A stretch of DNA of 64,000 nt from NCBI GenBank assembly GCA_009741485.1, contig CM019236.1, forward strand, positions 51,013,116 to 51,077,115, given 5' to 3'. The position numbers were made by a program, and so were the translations under genes. Position 1 is the first letter of the stretch; the number at the start of each line of letters is the position of its first letter. The notes beneath the pieces were generated by a model. It searched no databases, was not told the DNA's origin, and saw only the letters and a list, made by a program, of their open reading frames with translations. Source of the DNA: Malurus cyaneus samueli. Its lineage: Eukaryota > Chordata > Aves > Passeriformes > Maluridae. This document shows positions 24,928-38,100 of this stretch, in pieces.

Positions 24928-26240
24928 CTACAGCTGATGCAAAAGTGGCACCAGCAAGCAAAATGCAGCTGACTTGTTTGAACACCCCTTTATACCACGA
25001 CATTTCATTGCAGCCTTTTCCCAAAACCCTAAGGCTGCCAAGACACAAATTTCTGGGGAAGCACGGAACCCAATGGAGGGTTCTTCAGACAGAGCATAGA
25101 GCAGCCCTAAATGTGTTTTCTGCACCTGTGACGCATTTCCTTCCCATAAGTACCTTGACATGTCTTTCCTCTTCCTCTTGTTCCAGATCCCATCAATAAA
25201 CCGGAGTGAATCCCTGGGGACTTCTGCATCACCATGAAGAAAACAGATGGGTCTGATTTTGTAGCTGCCTCCTTCTGCACTATGCAGGATGGCTTGGACC
25301 AGATCCTCAAGAATGCTGGTGGCTGCTTTCTCCACCACCAACAGCACCTTCAGCTCTTTCCTAGAAAACTGAAGGATAAACCTAAATCTTGAGCAAGGCT
25401 GGCATGTCTGGTGACTGCTCTCACAACAATGTCCACTTCTTTCCTGCTGATGAGGAAGAGGTGTGGATGACAGGATGCCTGGGAGGTGACAGACCCACAG
25501 TTCTGCTCTCCACAGAGGTGAAATGCAGCAGCCAGTACCAGAACAAGCAGACCTTGCAGGAGCAGGCAGAGGTTGATATTGAATTGCTCGGGAACTCCGA
25601 GAATAGGTCATTTTTGTTGCCAGAATAAGTAGCAAGAAGCAAGAAAATGTGCAGAACATGGACTGTGTTATGGCTGCATCTACCACGAACACAAGCTCTG
25701 CCCGTAGTGCCTTCTTTACAACTACAGGAGCACACAAGGGCACCTGAAACAACGGGAGCCAAGTCACCCCTCTGCCTGGTGGCCTGGCAGCAGATCAAGA
25801 GCTTGGGGAATGTCTGCTTCAAGGAGCCAAGGGCGGGGATCTGCTCCCTCAGAGCTGTCATCCCTAACCTGGTGAAGAAAGCGAAGCTGGAGCTCTCTGA
25901 AGATCTTATTTTTGGTTCCTTCACTAAGGCTTCCAGGAAGTTTTTCCCTCTATCTATGATAGAGCAACTCCGCCCTCTGTCGGCTCTGAGCATCCAGCAC
26001 CCCAAGAAGTCGCTTAATGATGATAGGAATAAACTCAAGCAGTTGAGCTGCTTTCAAACAAGATAAATAAGTGGAATGACAGGAGAGGGCAGAGGAGGGC
26101 AGAACATATTGTGGTCCCATTTGGGGAATGAATACTACCTTGCTCTGAAGAGCTGGGGAGCAGTGGTCTCCTTCACCAACTCCTTCACCAACTCTACCAG
26201 GTCTTCCAAGGAAAGAGCTGGTGGAGAGCCTTTTCCTCAC
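24928..26240 (-). pseudogene. unrecognised stop-poor minus-strand segment, possible decayed coding sequence
   Basis: Three minus-strand open frames overlap or abut here in different phases: 26240-25950 (96 codons), 26038-25421 (205 codons) and 25767-24928 (279 codons). The last is far longer than chance predicts at this base composition. The conceptual products include plausible helical or coiled stretches ('LEFIPIIIKRLLGVLDAQ', 'FLEALVKEPKIRSSES', 'KVLLVVEKAATSILEDLVQ') and a hydrophobic run ('FCTFSCFLLLILA'). The phase changes between pieces would fit a decayed gene or retrocopy with frameshifts. I recognise no family, see no CR1 RT motif, and found no convincing splice structure. It could also be a chance low-stop region. 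No function is proposed. Confidence 0.25.
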
Positions 26241-29200
26241 TAGAGGACATATCCATATGATGGATTTTCCCCCCTAGCAAGCATAGCTAGGAGAAAGGAG
26301 ACTGAGTTAAGAGGACCAAAACTGTTGAAGCTGAAGTGCCTATGCTTTGAGAGCCACTGTACAAAAATTACTTTCTTGTTAATCCTAATTTTTAATGGTT
26401 CACAGCTTTGTACACTTGTTTGGTATATTGCAAATACAGTTATTCTTCACTACCTGACCATTTACGTTAGATCTGTAGACACTGCTACATTATTTGGCTT
26501 TACCAAATAATAAGCAAACAGATGAAATTAAATAGCAGTCAAAAAATAGCATCCCCCAAAAGACAGCATTTTCAGTCAGCCATGTATAAAAGGTGAGCAC
26601 TGAAATCACAAATCAGCAGTTTGGGGCTGCCCAGGTTTTGAGACACATTAAAAGGGGTTTATATCAGAAGTCAAATTCTCGGTCTGGTATCCAAATGATG
26701 ACTTTTCAAAAATCTATTATCAGGTATAAAACTAATTGCACTAAACTTCTACAGCTATGGCCTGGTCCATTTTCTAGTCAGAGGAAAACTTCTTTAGGAA
26801 GAAAAACAGCTACAGCTGTGATGAGCCTCTATGTCACAAACAAAGACAATCTGGAAGACTTAACACAGAGCTGGGGAGCAAAATTTGATGATGTGCAATG
26901 AGCTTCTACTCTAATGGAAAGGTGTGGCTGTTTTTTACCTACTGTACTCCAGCACTGTAAGAGGACTGATGAGGTTCACCATGCTCACTGTACACTGATT
27001 TTTCTAGTGCTGCGTCACACCGCTCCCCTGCCATGTCAGAATGAAGCAGAATGGCACGGCGTAATTGTTGATCATCACCTGATTACTAATGAGATTAAAA
27101 TATTTCAACTTGCAAGTGGAATCCGTAAGATCCTTACTCCATCTGAGTTTCTGAATTATTTTCACTTTCAAATCCAGTCCCTAAATGCAAAAGAATTAAA
27201 GACATAATTCCCACCCATTATATGAATGAACATTATGAGATGTAGAAAAGTTAACACTTGCTGGTAAATAATGCATTATATGTCAGACTGGTAAGAAACC
27301 TAGCTGTGATTCAGTGTTTTGCTTTTGTCCTTCTATAAAATGGTATTGGTTTTGAAAAGCTGTCATATTTATAGGGGACTGCAAGGTATATTTTGTTACA
27401 CACTGTAAATATTACTTATGTGGATATTTCTGAAATCAATTTGACTGTCAGACAGAAGCCTGTAATTTTCACTATACTTATATGCATTACGAAATCCCAT
27501 TGGTAGTTGTCCTTCTACCACTTGAAACCAATATTTTAGGAAATAGCTGAGAGAAAAGGAAAACATAAATAAGAGTCAGGGAGGGGGAGGGAGACCCAGC
27601 ACTGGCTTTCATTGCTGTATCAAAAGCAAGCAAGAAATCTACAGTGGCCTATCTACATGAATGTATAATGGCATATTTGTGTGGAATGCACAATGCATAC
27701 TGAACACACACTGCAGAACTGGGAGGGAGTGAATTGCTGACTGATGGAGATTTGTGTCCTCTGAGGGAAAAGTTCTGTATTAATTCTGTTTGGGTGTGAA
27801 CTACTGCGAGGAGATGAAGCCTCCTCCGGTTTGGCATTATGCTTGCCCTGACCATGCATAAAAGCATTCACTAAGACAGAGTAGGCATTTTCATGACACA
27901 CCTTTCTCAACCTCCCTCTTTGGAACTGATCTTCTTTAGACACTGAATTCACCGCCTTGGACAAACCCAGCCTTATTACCTTAAGGGTCAGGCTGTCATC
28001 TGGCCTGTGCAAAACCCTGGGCGAACCTAGCTGCAATTATTTTTTCACCATTTATCCCAAGGAAAGGAGCTCTGGTTGGACTGGGAACACCACCTTTGCA
28101 AGCACAAATCGAGGCACTTCCCTGTGCTGTGGAAGCCAGGTTCACATTCCAATCCTGGACAGAGCAGTGCACAGACTGCTCCTGTGTGTGCTAAACTCTT
28201 ACGTGGGGTTTCTGGTTGCCCTCTAAATGGTCTGAGAAGCACCAGCACATAGTAGGGGTATTTTGAAATTCCAAGATTAAACTCTTCATCATCTATGTCA
28301 CTTTTCAATAATAACAGACTGTTCAAGTGCTGCAAAATGAATCTGAGTACTTTACCCTTATCAAAGAATCTGAGTACTTTAGGGTAATATTGAGCTATCC
28401 AATAAAGTCATGACCTTTCTCAGCAGAACATACTCTGAGGGTTTCCAAAAGTAACTTTCTGATCCTACTCCTGCTTGCATCTATCAAGAAATGTAATTAC
28501 ATGTTGTTTAGGACTGAAATAGAGCTTCATTAAAGCACGTTTGCTGTGGTATAACCAAGTAGCTTGGTAAGCATCCTTGGTAATGGCAAGGAAGGAATGC
28601 TGATAGGAAGGAGGGAAGAAGAGGAACTGGAGAATAACACAGGGTAACAGAGAGATTAACATGTGTAGCAGAGGAAGAAACAGTAGTACTGACAGGGGTA
28701 ACCCTAGAAAGTCTTAAGGAAAAGCTGGCAAGACTTAGGACCAAAAGGATACAATAAACAGGCCAGCTAGAATCACGGACCACACCAGTGTGGAAAGGCT
28801 AAGAAGCAATAATCACAGAAACAAGAACTGCCACGTTTTCCATCTGCCTTAGGGCTCTGCTGCTGTACTGAGTTATCTTCAGCCATGCTGAGCGAGGCAA
28901 TTTGCTGACTTAAGACATGGAGGGTCACTGAGCTGGGGCTTTTGGATAAGGGGTAATTTACCAGAGTTGAGACTTTCCACTCTTGGTTGAATATCACCAG
29001 CTATCCTTAAGGTATATCTGCATCACCAGAAAGCTGTGCTGGGTGCTGCCAGCCTCACACAGGGATCAGGATACCATACTGACACCTCTGAAACCCTCCT
29101 CTGAGTTTTCCACTGGAATAATGCACAAAGTAACATGGGGGATATAATTATAAATGGAAATAACTATTTTTTTTGTGATTGCTCTAGAAATGTTTGGCTG

Positions 29201-32200
29201 AAAGGAAGATCAGTAGTAGAGGCTGAACCAGCAGTTACTTGTGCCTATAAATGAATTCCTGTGCTTAGGGACCTGTCTTATGTCAGGATGCTGCTCTGCC
29301 AGGTGATGAGCAATTCTATCAACGGAAGATGGTCTAACCAAATAAACAGAATAATCGGGCTTGTTTGCTGACACAGCAAACTGACCGGTTCAAGGCATTA
29401 AATTGAAAATGATTAGTCCTGAATCTGACAAAACCAATCTGTGTGTCAGTGAGAGACTGGGACATATACCCAGGCCCTGGCCAGAGGGAAAAGTTAGCCT
29501 TGTCAAACCTCGAAAGTCCAGGGAAGCAGGATATGTTTGGAGTGTAGTGGCTTCAAACCAGCCCTTAATTTGGATGGGACATGAACCTCCTGGTCCTAAC
29601 GGGGGCTGCCAGGGATGTTGGCATTGCAGCAATGCACAGCATTCTGCTTTCTCTCGACACACAAGCCCTCTGCTGGGCAGAGATAGAGGACATATGACTT
29701 ATGGTGTGTCTCTCCTTGCCAGGCTCACACATTCAGTCCTTCTGGCCCTTGCCAGCTGTCAGCCAGGTGTGCACAGCTTTTGCTGGCAGAGCAATAGGGA
29801 GACAGCAGCTTGGGATTGGGCCCACATCTGGCCATTCCCACTCCCACAAGTGGCCAGTGACTGACAGATGGAGGTCTACAGTCATCCAGGGGTACAGGTG
29901 CTCTAATGTACCCTTGGGCATGCAGTTACGGCTAAATCCCAAAACAGTGAGCAACTTTATCTGGCCACCGTTCGCAAAGAACAACACACAACAAAGAAAG
30001 CCCTTTCGAAATATCGAGTGTAACATGCTACCTTTTGGTTTTTATCTCTTCTACCCAAAAATTCTAAACATAAAAGACCCAAACTCTGACTTACTTTGGT
30101 GTCTTCACCATCAGAAAAAACACCAAAGTTAAGCATAAGCACCAGCTACCAAGGAAAGCAAAGACAAACCAGAATGCAAAGAGCTCTGTGCCTTCTAGTG
30201 GGAGGTGATGAGGCAGCTGCTAGTGTGGGATGCAAAGCAATAAACTCCAGATAATGCCTCACACCAGCTGACTAACCAGGAGCTAATCCTGACAATTACA
30301 CTGCCTTTCTGTATATCTGCAAGCATTCACATTTTTCTCCATCTGCAAAAACAAAGGTAACAATAACTTAAGTTTGCTTTGTGTGAGGATGCAAGTAACA
30401 CTGAAGAAGCCTGTGAAGATGTAAAGATGTGGTAAATCTACATGTATTTTTTACATGTAGATGAAAGATGACACATCTTTCTCTGCTAAAATTTATACAC
30501 TACCAGCCAGTAATACACAGGTGCTAACATACATGTGCATAGTGAAGGTGGCATGTAAGCTTGTGATTTGTGCTTTCCAAGTAGATTTTTGAACAACTTC
30601 CAGGCACTATCTACAAAATCTTCAGGCAAAAAGAAGCATCCACTGACATTAAAGTACCCAGATTAGAGGCCTTAATGAGAAGAGATTGAGAACTATGTCA
30701 CCACCTTTCCATTATTCAATGCCTGAATGAACTTGGCAGAGTGGAAGAGCTGGGGAAAGTAATTTCCTCACCAGTAGTTCAACATAATTTTTCATTTTGT
30801 GTCATTACTTCTCACAGAAGTAATCAAGCTTTCTCTATTTAGTGCATTTAACTTCCCTCTAAGAAAAAAAAAAAAAAACAAAACTGTTCAAGGAAGGAAT
30901 GTAAGAAACCTATGGCATTTGATTCCTTCTGTGAAGAACAAGAACTGGGAAACAGGATGGTGGGATCCTTGTAAAACGCCTGGGGCAAGCTCTTGTGCTT
31001 CCAACAAATACAGAAACTCACTGGAGCAAGCAATTTTCCTAACAGCATATGAAAACTACTTCACTGCTTCGTCTTCAAAGTTACCATTCACTATAGAAAG
31101 CTCTGTATTTTAGACCAAGAATTCCCTGCAGCCTCCAAAAATGTTTCAGAACACACTGATCACTAGGTTTTCCAGACACAAGGCTATTACTAACAGGAGC
31201 TATAGGATTTTCCCCGTGTGTTAGCAAAACGTAAGTCAGGCACCCAGAGCTCTGGACAGCAGACTCTTCCAGCTGGGTGCCAGACAATCCTTCCCCTCTT
31301 TCCACCTTCCCCTTCAGAGGTGTCTACACATACAGACCATCCAGCAGAGCAGCTACCTTCTCTTTATTTTTCCCTTAGGATTTGGGTGTCTTTTTGGTAA
31401 CTGTATGCTTTCCAAAACACAGGAATCACCTTCAGTTTCAGTAGGACTGGCTGTCCTTCAAGAAGTCTTGCTACCTCAGCTAGTTTTCAGAAGGAATTGT
31501 CAACGCTATAAATTTGACCAAGAGAAATCATTCTATTGCTTTCGCAGGCATTCTCCTGATTTTGAATGAATTAGTGACCATAATGCTTAAGAGAATGCAC
31601 TGAGATAGCCACTGCCTGCTCACGTCTGTGCCTGCACACTGCACTCTCCCAGGCTCAGCCTCTCCTTCAGCCCTCGTGCTCTGTCCCTGCAACACTGCAG
31701 ATTCTCTAAGCGTAGCCATAAAAAGCTGTGCATTCTCAAGACATTGTTTCTGCATTTCCTTCCATCATTTCAGTTCTCCATAAACTGTTTGATAATTTAT
31801 ACTTTCCTCTTCTCTCTAGATAGGAAAAGCTTGGCCTCTTCATGAGTCTCTCCGAGGCTTGGGCTGGAGCACTAACTCCTCTGCTATGCAGCATGATAGT
31901 AAGTGACCTCTAACCTTCATGTTGCAAAGGTGATTTAATAAGACTAGAGCCATCCAAAGGGTGTCCATCAGACTGGACTCCTTATCGTGAACAGGGCTAC
32001 CCAGCTCTGTCCACAGGACAGGAAAATTACAGCGGGCTTGTCCTGTGCTGAAACCACATCAAGGCAAAAGCACCATTTATTAACTGATTGAGCAGATCAA
32101 AGCAATTAGGCCAAGTGACATCAAGGGTTGCAATTTCTTTCCATTACTGAGTTTCATGAAGTATTTTGTGTTCTGATATGAAGTCTAATACAATATCAGG

Positions 32201-34500
32201 TACTACTGATCAGTTTCATAATAGTGCTTCTAGGAGCCCAGCAGAATAAAAATACTATAGAAAAAACTGAGACTAAAAGCACATATGGTAGGAAGCCCCA
32301 TGTTATTTAGCAGGCCAAGCTTCTTGTGTTAAACCAGAGCATTTCCCAGAGCCTATGGTGGTGGGGAAATGGTGAGTGACTTTGGAAAACAAGGATGCGA
32401 AAACTTATCTAGGGGAAGAAAAAGGAGACTAAGGGAGAACAGCTAAGAAAGAAGCTGCGGTTCAGTTCTTTCAGTGCTTCAGTACATCTTTGACCCTTTT
32501 TCCTCAGGGACTCTGTTCTGTCACTCAGAAAATCTGACCTCAGTGTGTGTTAGCCCAGTTTGTGAGCTGCTCGCACTCCACCATTCAGCTCTGACACAGA
32601 CTCCATGCCAACCACATGTGGTGAGCAGAAAGGCCAATTACTACTGCAGCAAATGAAATAAAATTACTTGAGTTGTTTGTGTTAAGGTACACAGGTCAGC
32701 ACTATTACAAGCCTTCAGTTTTCATGTGATCAGCTAGTGGTTACTGCCAGAAGCAAGACATTCCAGACACTTCCTGGCTCACACATATTCTAACTAGTAA
32801 TGATCCGAATTCAAACATATGATTCCAAGAGGAGAAAGGTTTTTGCTGAAATTACTGTACAGGGATAGATTAATGTGTCTAATACTGATCAGAAGTGGAA
32901 AAGAAAGAATAGCAAGACAAACTGATGCATCTGACAGTAATTGCTCGAGTCTGTCATTTCTAAGATAGCTGCTTCCATATACATAATTTGTATATTTGAC
33001 AGCTAATCCTATCTACATAAATCAGCAAATCCCTCACAATTGTAAGGAATAATTTGAGACATTGTAACTTAAAAATATCACAGCAGCTGTGCTCATTTTC
33101 CTCCCCTCTTTCAGATACCCTCATTCTTGAGCTCAGGCCCTGAATTTCCAAAAGCAGATCTTTCAATACCCAAGATGAAAGCAACAAAAACAGTTAACAG
33201 CCAAAAACTGTTAACTCCTTCAGTGGAACAACTGTAATTTTCCAAGGGAGAAGGATGATCACTGTTTCACTGGCTGGATTGTTTGCAGTCTGGTACAGCG
33301 ACACTGATAGACTCCATAGCTCAAATTTTTAGCACTGAGCTCCTTTAATGTCAAATTCAACTCAAATATAAAACCCATGCTTTCTTCTGTATCTGCTTTA
33401 ACATCTTTGCCTTTGTATGTTTCCAGGCTGGAGAGATTCACAGCTGCCTCTCCTTACACTGAGATTTGCACATCTTTTCCTTCAACGCATCTAAGATATG
33501 CAGCTCACACTGCAGAATACTGAACAGTAACGAAAATTTCATATAGTAACTTCATAATCACTCTTAGTAATTAAAAGGAAAAAGCTACACGGAGCCAACC
33601 ACTGCAAACAGAAGTGACTTCTTTCTCCACTGCCCACAAAAACCATTATCATTCCCATGACTCATCGTATCAGAACGCCCAAAAAAGAGTACATGGCTTA
33701 AACAGTCCTTGTTGAAATTACGTATCTTTAAGCTCTATCAGGCTGGCTCCAGAAGATTCTCTTTCTTGAAAATGTCTCAGTACACTCCAGTTTCTGCAAA
33801 GCCTTACAATCAGCTGAGATATAGGAATACAGTGGCATTTTCCTCCTGGTACTTGCTCTGTATTCATAGTTAATGCAAATTAACAGCGAAATATGAACAG
33901 ATAGTTCAGTAGTGCTTACTGGGTAAAAGCAATCCCCTGCACAAGGAAACAGGATACCCTAGATGTCCCTAAGAAAAGTCAACTACAACCATGGAAAATT
34001 CATGGGATAGCTAAGTTCAGGCAAAGCACAGAGCTGCTTCAAATGGGCACCAGTTTTAACAGATGCTTTTCCATTTCTGGTTCTCCTGTAAGTTTTTTTG
34101 GTTTTTTTGTGTTCTAAAACTTACCTCCATAGTCAAAGCGATCAATGCAGTAACATAACTGTATAAGCAAAGCTGTGGACATACGTCTATGTAAGGACTT
34201 TATTTCACTCTAAATTACTTTATCCTGGTAGCATAACCACAATTACAAAATAATTTACCTTAAGATCAACAGGAAGCTTTCAGCAGGAAGCTGCACTTGT
34301 TTACCACATATAAAAACACAATGGAAAAAGTGAACAAAAATAAAACACATTGAAAAAGTATTGAAAAAGGGACAACTACAAAAATTTGATCTTTTATATG
34401 GAATTGTCTTTGCAGACAACACTTTCCATCTGAAATGTCCAGAGAGCTTATGACTTTTTATTTTGTCTGTTAAAAAACTGTTGGAAGCCTTTGCTATTTT
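26241..34500. other. intergenic region downstream of INIP, unassigned
   Basis: No exon, RNA gene or transposon is recognised. Overlapping open frames of about 150 codons at 29.4-30.1 kb have no family resemblance. A short near-duplication ('gaatctgagtacttta') occurs twice near 28340-28382. The sequence is moderately AT-rich and appears free of CR1. Confidence 0.45.
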
Positions 34501-35074
34501 TCCACTTTAATTCATTTTCGTATTTCACAAAACAAAGTAGGAGGCAGGCACACTCTAACTAAGGACTCGAGACCAGATGATACTACGATGGCAAACAGTA
34601 CACTAGAAATGCTCCTGAATAGGAGGGGGTGGGGGAGGAAGACTGGCTGATGCATTTGATAAATTTGTGTCTGTTTTGACGGGCACAAGTAATTTTTATT
34701 ACTCATTACAAAAATCCTACCTGCACATAATAAAAAGAAAACACAAATGCTGACAGATAGTGCATTTCTTGGTGACTCTGGTTTGGACATTTATTTAAAG
34801 GAAGCACTGAAACAGGGAAGAGCAAACCCTGTGCACTTCAAACTCCAAGAAAAGTCTTGCATTTGACTTTGACCTGACAGAGGAACAGAAATACAGGATA
34901 AAAATTTTTCAACAACACAACTTCCCCGTCACGAGAGCTCACACTCCTGAATAGCAACCAGAAAAACCCAGAAAAAAAGTAAGGTTTTAAGATACATAAA
35001 AGAAATTAAAAGGTCAGACAGCTCCTGCTATGGACAAAAATCAGGTCTTCAAGTTCTGAGACAAGCAATACTCC
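34501..35074 (-). other. INIP: INIP 3'UTR (extent approximate)
   Basis: Sequence after the INIP stop in the minus direction. Candidate AATAAA signals on the minus strand are at 34795-34790 (followed by T/G-rich sequence), 34700-34695 and, further out, 34204-34199. Which one is used cannot be told from sequence, so the low-coordinate boundary is nominal. Confidence 0.45.
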
Positions 35075-35170
35075 TTATTCTGCTTCAAGTCGAGGTAAGA
35101 CAGGAAGAATAAGATTTCCAAATGCAGAGTCTTGAGTTATGAAGTATCCTGAGGAATGTGCATGTGCGTG
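35075..35170 (-). CDS. INIP: INIP coding exon 4 (terminal)
   Basis: Encodes 31 residues beginning 'HAHAHSSGYFITQDS' and ending 'RLEAE', then TAA at 35077-35075. The acceptor on the minus strand is 'tctctttccag' directly above 35170. It starts in phase 0, matching the preceding exon. Confidence 0.96.
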   Translation of the reverse strand, partial: HAHAHSSGYFITQDSAFGNLILPVLPRLEAE

Positions 35171-38100
35171 CTGGAAAGAGAAAAGCATTTGTTAAAGCAT
35201 AACTCCCTTGCAGCACTGACATCATTTAAGACTTCATGGCTTCTGCAGCATTAATTATTTATTTCTCCCAGTCTGCTCCTTAATTCTGATAGTCACGATT
35301 CAAACCCAGCATTTTAGAAAAACCACATCAGAAAAGGGCCATCAAGACAATTAACTTGGACATACTCTGTTGCTCTTTTCAGCCAACCCCATGGAGGTGG
35401 GGCAAATGAACTCCTGATTGCTCTTCTTTGCTGAGACCCCATGTTTCCATTCCCATCCATAAACAGCTTGCAAGTCTTAGTTTACGGCAGCTGCCAAACA
35501 TCCCACAAGCATGCCAAAGCATCCCACAACCTGAGGCTGCAGATACAAATGACATGTGACCAGACACACTCCTGAACATGAGACACCTGCATTCTGCCCA
35601 TGTGATATAGATATGTTTGTTCACCTGAGGGAGGCAACTGCTGTAAGGGTCTGGAACACCTTGGTGAAATCCTACATTCCCTTTTGCAGTTCAAAGGCTG
35701 GACCCCAGTCAGCTAGATGTTTTGCATATTGCTTCCCTCCACCAACACGGAAAAGCCCTGCTGGATCTCAAATTTAGCCTGAGCCTGCAGTGTGCCCCTT
35801 GGAGTGATCAAGGCTAACTGCCATAGTGGGCTGCACCAGCAACAGTATGGCCAGCAGGCCAAGGAGAGCTGTCTTGAGTTCAGTTTGAGATACAAACTGG
35901 AGGGAGTTCAACAGAGACACAAAGAGATGGGCTGTGGGGCTGGGTGCAGCTCTCTGTGCCTAAGGAGATGTTTAATCCTAACTAATCCTAAAGAAGACTT
36001 CACTTATGACATACAGAAATGTGAGACACCTCATCTCTAAAACAGGCTTTTCAATATCTCTAGGAGCATGGCTGCTCTCTGAAGGGATGCACATCTAAAA
36101 CAGAGCCAAGCTAAACTCAGATGGTATCAGCTCACCTGCAGTGCAGCCTTCTGCTGTGCTGCAATGTGCTGTTGCTCAGCATGATCACGGAAATCCTTAT
36201 TCAGAGGTGATCTTGCAAGTGCAATGCTGCAAGAAAGAACAAGATGGCATGACACAGGCCAAGAAAAAACATGTGTCCTTGCCCTTCCAGCCATGAATAT
36301 CACGACTTCCTCAGCTCTCCAGTTATTTCACTCATGGCTTGACAATTGTTACTATTTGGAATTACCACTTGTTAAGATAAAGTGGTAATTCCACTTATAT
36401 AAGATTAAAAAAAAGAGTAGACCTAGTGACCACAGATGAATAATTTCAGCCATCATAAACAGCTCCTGACAAACTAAACCTGTGGATTTTGCTCATGGGT
36501 TAAGTCCCACTGAAGCCAGTGAAACACTGGGATGCAGTGTTAAATAATGCAAGCAATTTCTAAAGCAGCTTTGTGCTTTCACCACTACTCAGTCACCGAG
36601 TGACTGCTCTGAACAACTGTGATAAACAGAAGCACTAACTAGAACTCTGCAGACTTCAGTATAAAAATAGCTCTTTGGTAGGGGGGGCAGCAGTCCACTA
36701 CCTATGATAAAGGAGTTTCCTAACTGAAATTATGATCCCTTGATGATAGCTTGAAGTACCTAACACGGCCTTAGTTTATCTATCTCAGAGCAGCGTAAGA
36801 ATTCAAATGAAATATTATTCATGTTTTTCTTGTCTTTTATATTTTAAGAGTTGTCTGCCTTCTTAATCCAAAAAGGAGACATAAAAAGCATCCCCAACTC
36901 TATGTAACTAACAGATGAAAATCAGGTGAGGGCTGCCCCTTGGAATTGTATCGCAAGACAATTCAAAACTACCTCTGAAATTGTCACTGGAGACTGCTGC
37001 TGAAAATCCTGCTCTTACCAGTCACATAGACAAAAATACAAATGACAAGGATTCCAAATTTGTTAATTGAACTTTACCAGCAGCTTCAATGTCAATAACT
37101 GATTTAGTAAAGCAGTTTTTGAGAAGCAGCCATGAAAAAATCTTCAGACAAATCTATGCCTAAATGCCTAACAAAAGCTAAGTGATTCAGAGGATTGCTG
37201 CTTATGCAAGTATTGACATAAGCTTCACTGCTGGAGAAGAGTACTGTTATTTAAAACATACTGTTTTCAGTTATCTTGAAGGTATTTATGTTTAATCTGT
37301 GCCCTTTAACTTTTCAAAATGATTCCTGCAGATAAGCTTAAAGCTTCACCATAAGCTGACATTTTTAAGAGAGGTCTTTGTTCTCAGATACAGGATTTTC
37401 ACATGCCAAGGCCAGAAACCAATTAATTCTTTCACCCTTATGCTGTCCATGCCACTCTTGTGTTTCAGGTACATCAATCTCTTTCAGTCAAGTTTGCACC
37501 ATTTTTCTGGGCTCAATTCTGATAACTGTAGTCCAAGAGCTTTGGCACAACATCAAAAAACTGTCAGCCTCTCAAAGATCACACATCAGCCCACCATGCC
37601 AAAGCAAAGAGTCTGACTGCTGCAGTGTAAGTTCCAACCCATACCTTCAAAATTAGTAATTCTAATTCTGGTCACCAGAATACAGTGTTACATTTCCTTA
37701 GAGAAAAAAAAAAAAAGAGTAAACAAGCACTCCCTGAAACTCAGACTTGTAAGAAAGTACAGGAAATCTGCTGCCAGAAGTTGTAAATAACAGTATGATA
37801 TTCTGATTTTCTCATCAACAATTTTGATCAAATAATAACCACATACAGTTATTATTAATAACTTCATACTTCACTTAGAGGTCTAAATAAGGCTATTTCA
37901 AGTATTCTGCATGCTTTTTGACATTATGAAGGAATTAAAAGTGGCATGGAATTTCTCTGGAAAAAGACATGGGCAGCAGACTGTAACCAGAGTATCTGAT
38001 TCTTGTACAGGTGTTGCAGGTTACACTGTGTTTAGAATACGGCACTGTATTCACTTCATGGTAACCCCAAAGTTTAGGGATCTCAATTTCTCCACATATT

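Noticed and set aside
29403..30132. Overlapping plus-strand frames of 153 and 143 codons
   Set aside because: No family resemblance, no splice or start context, and lengths close to what chance allows in a window of this size.
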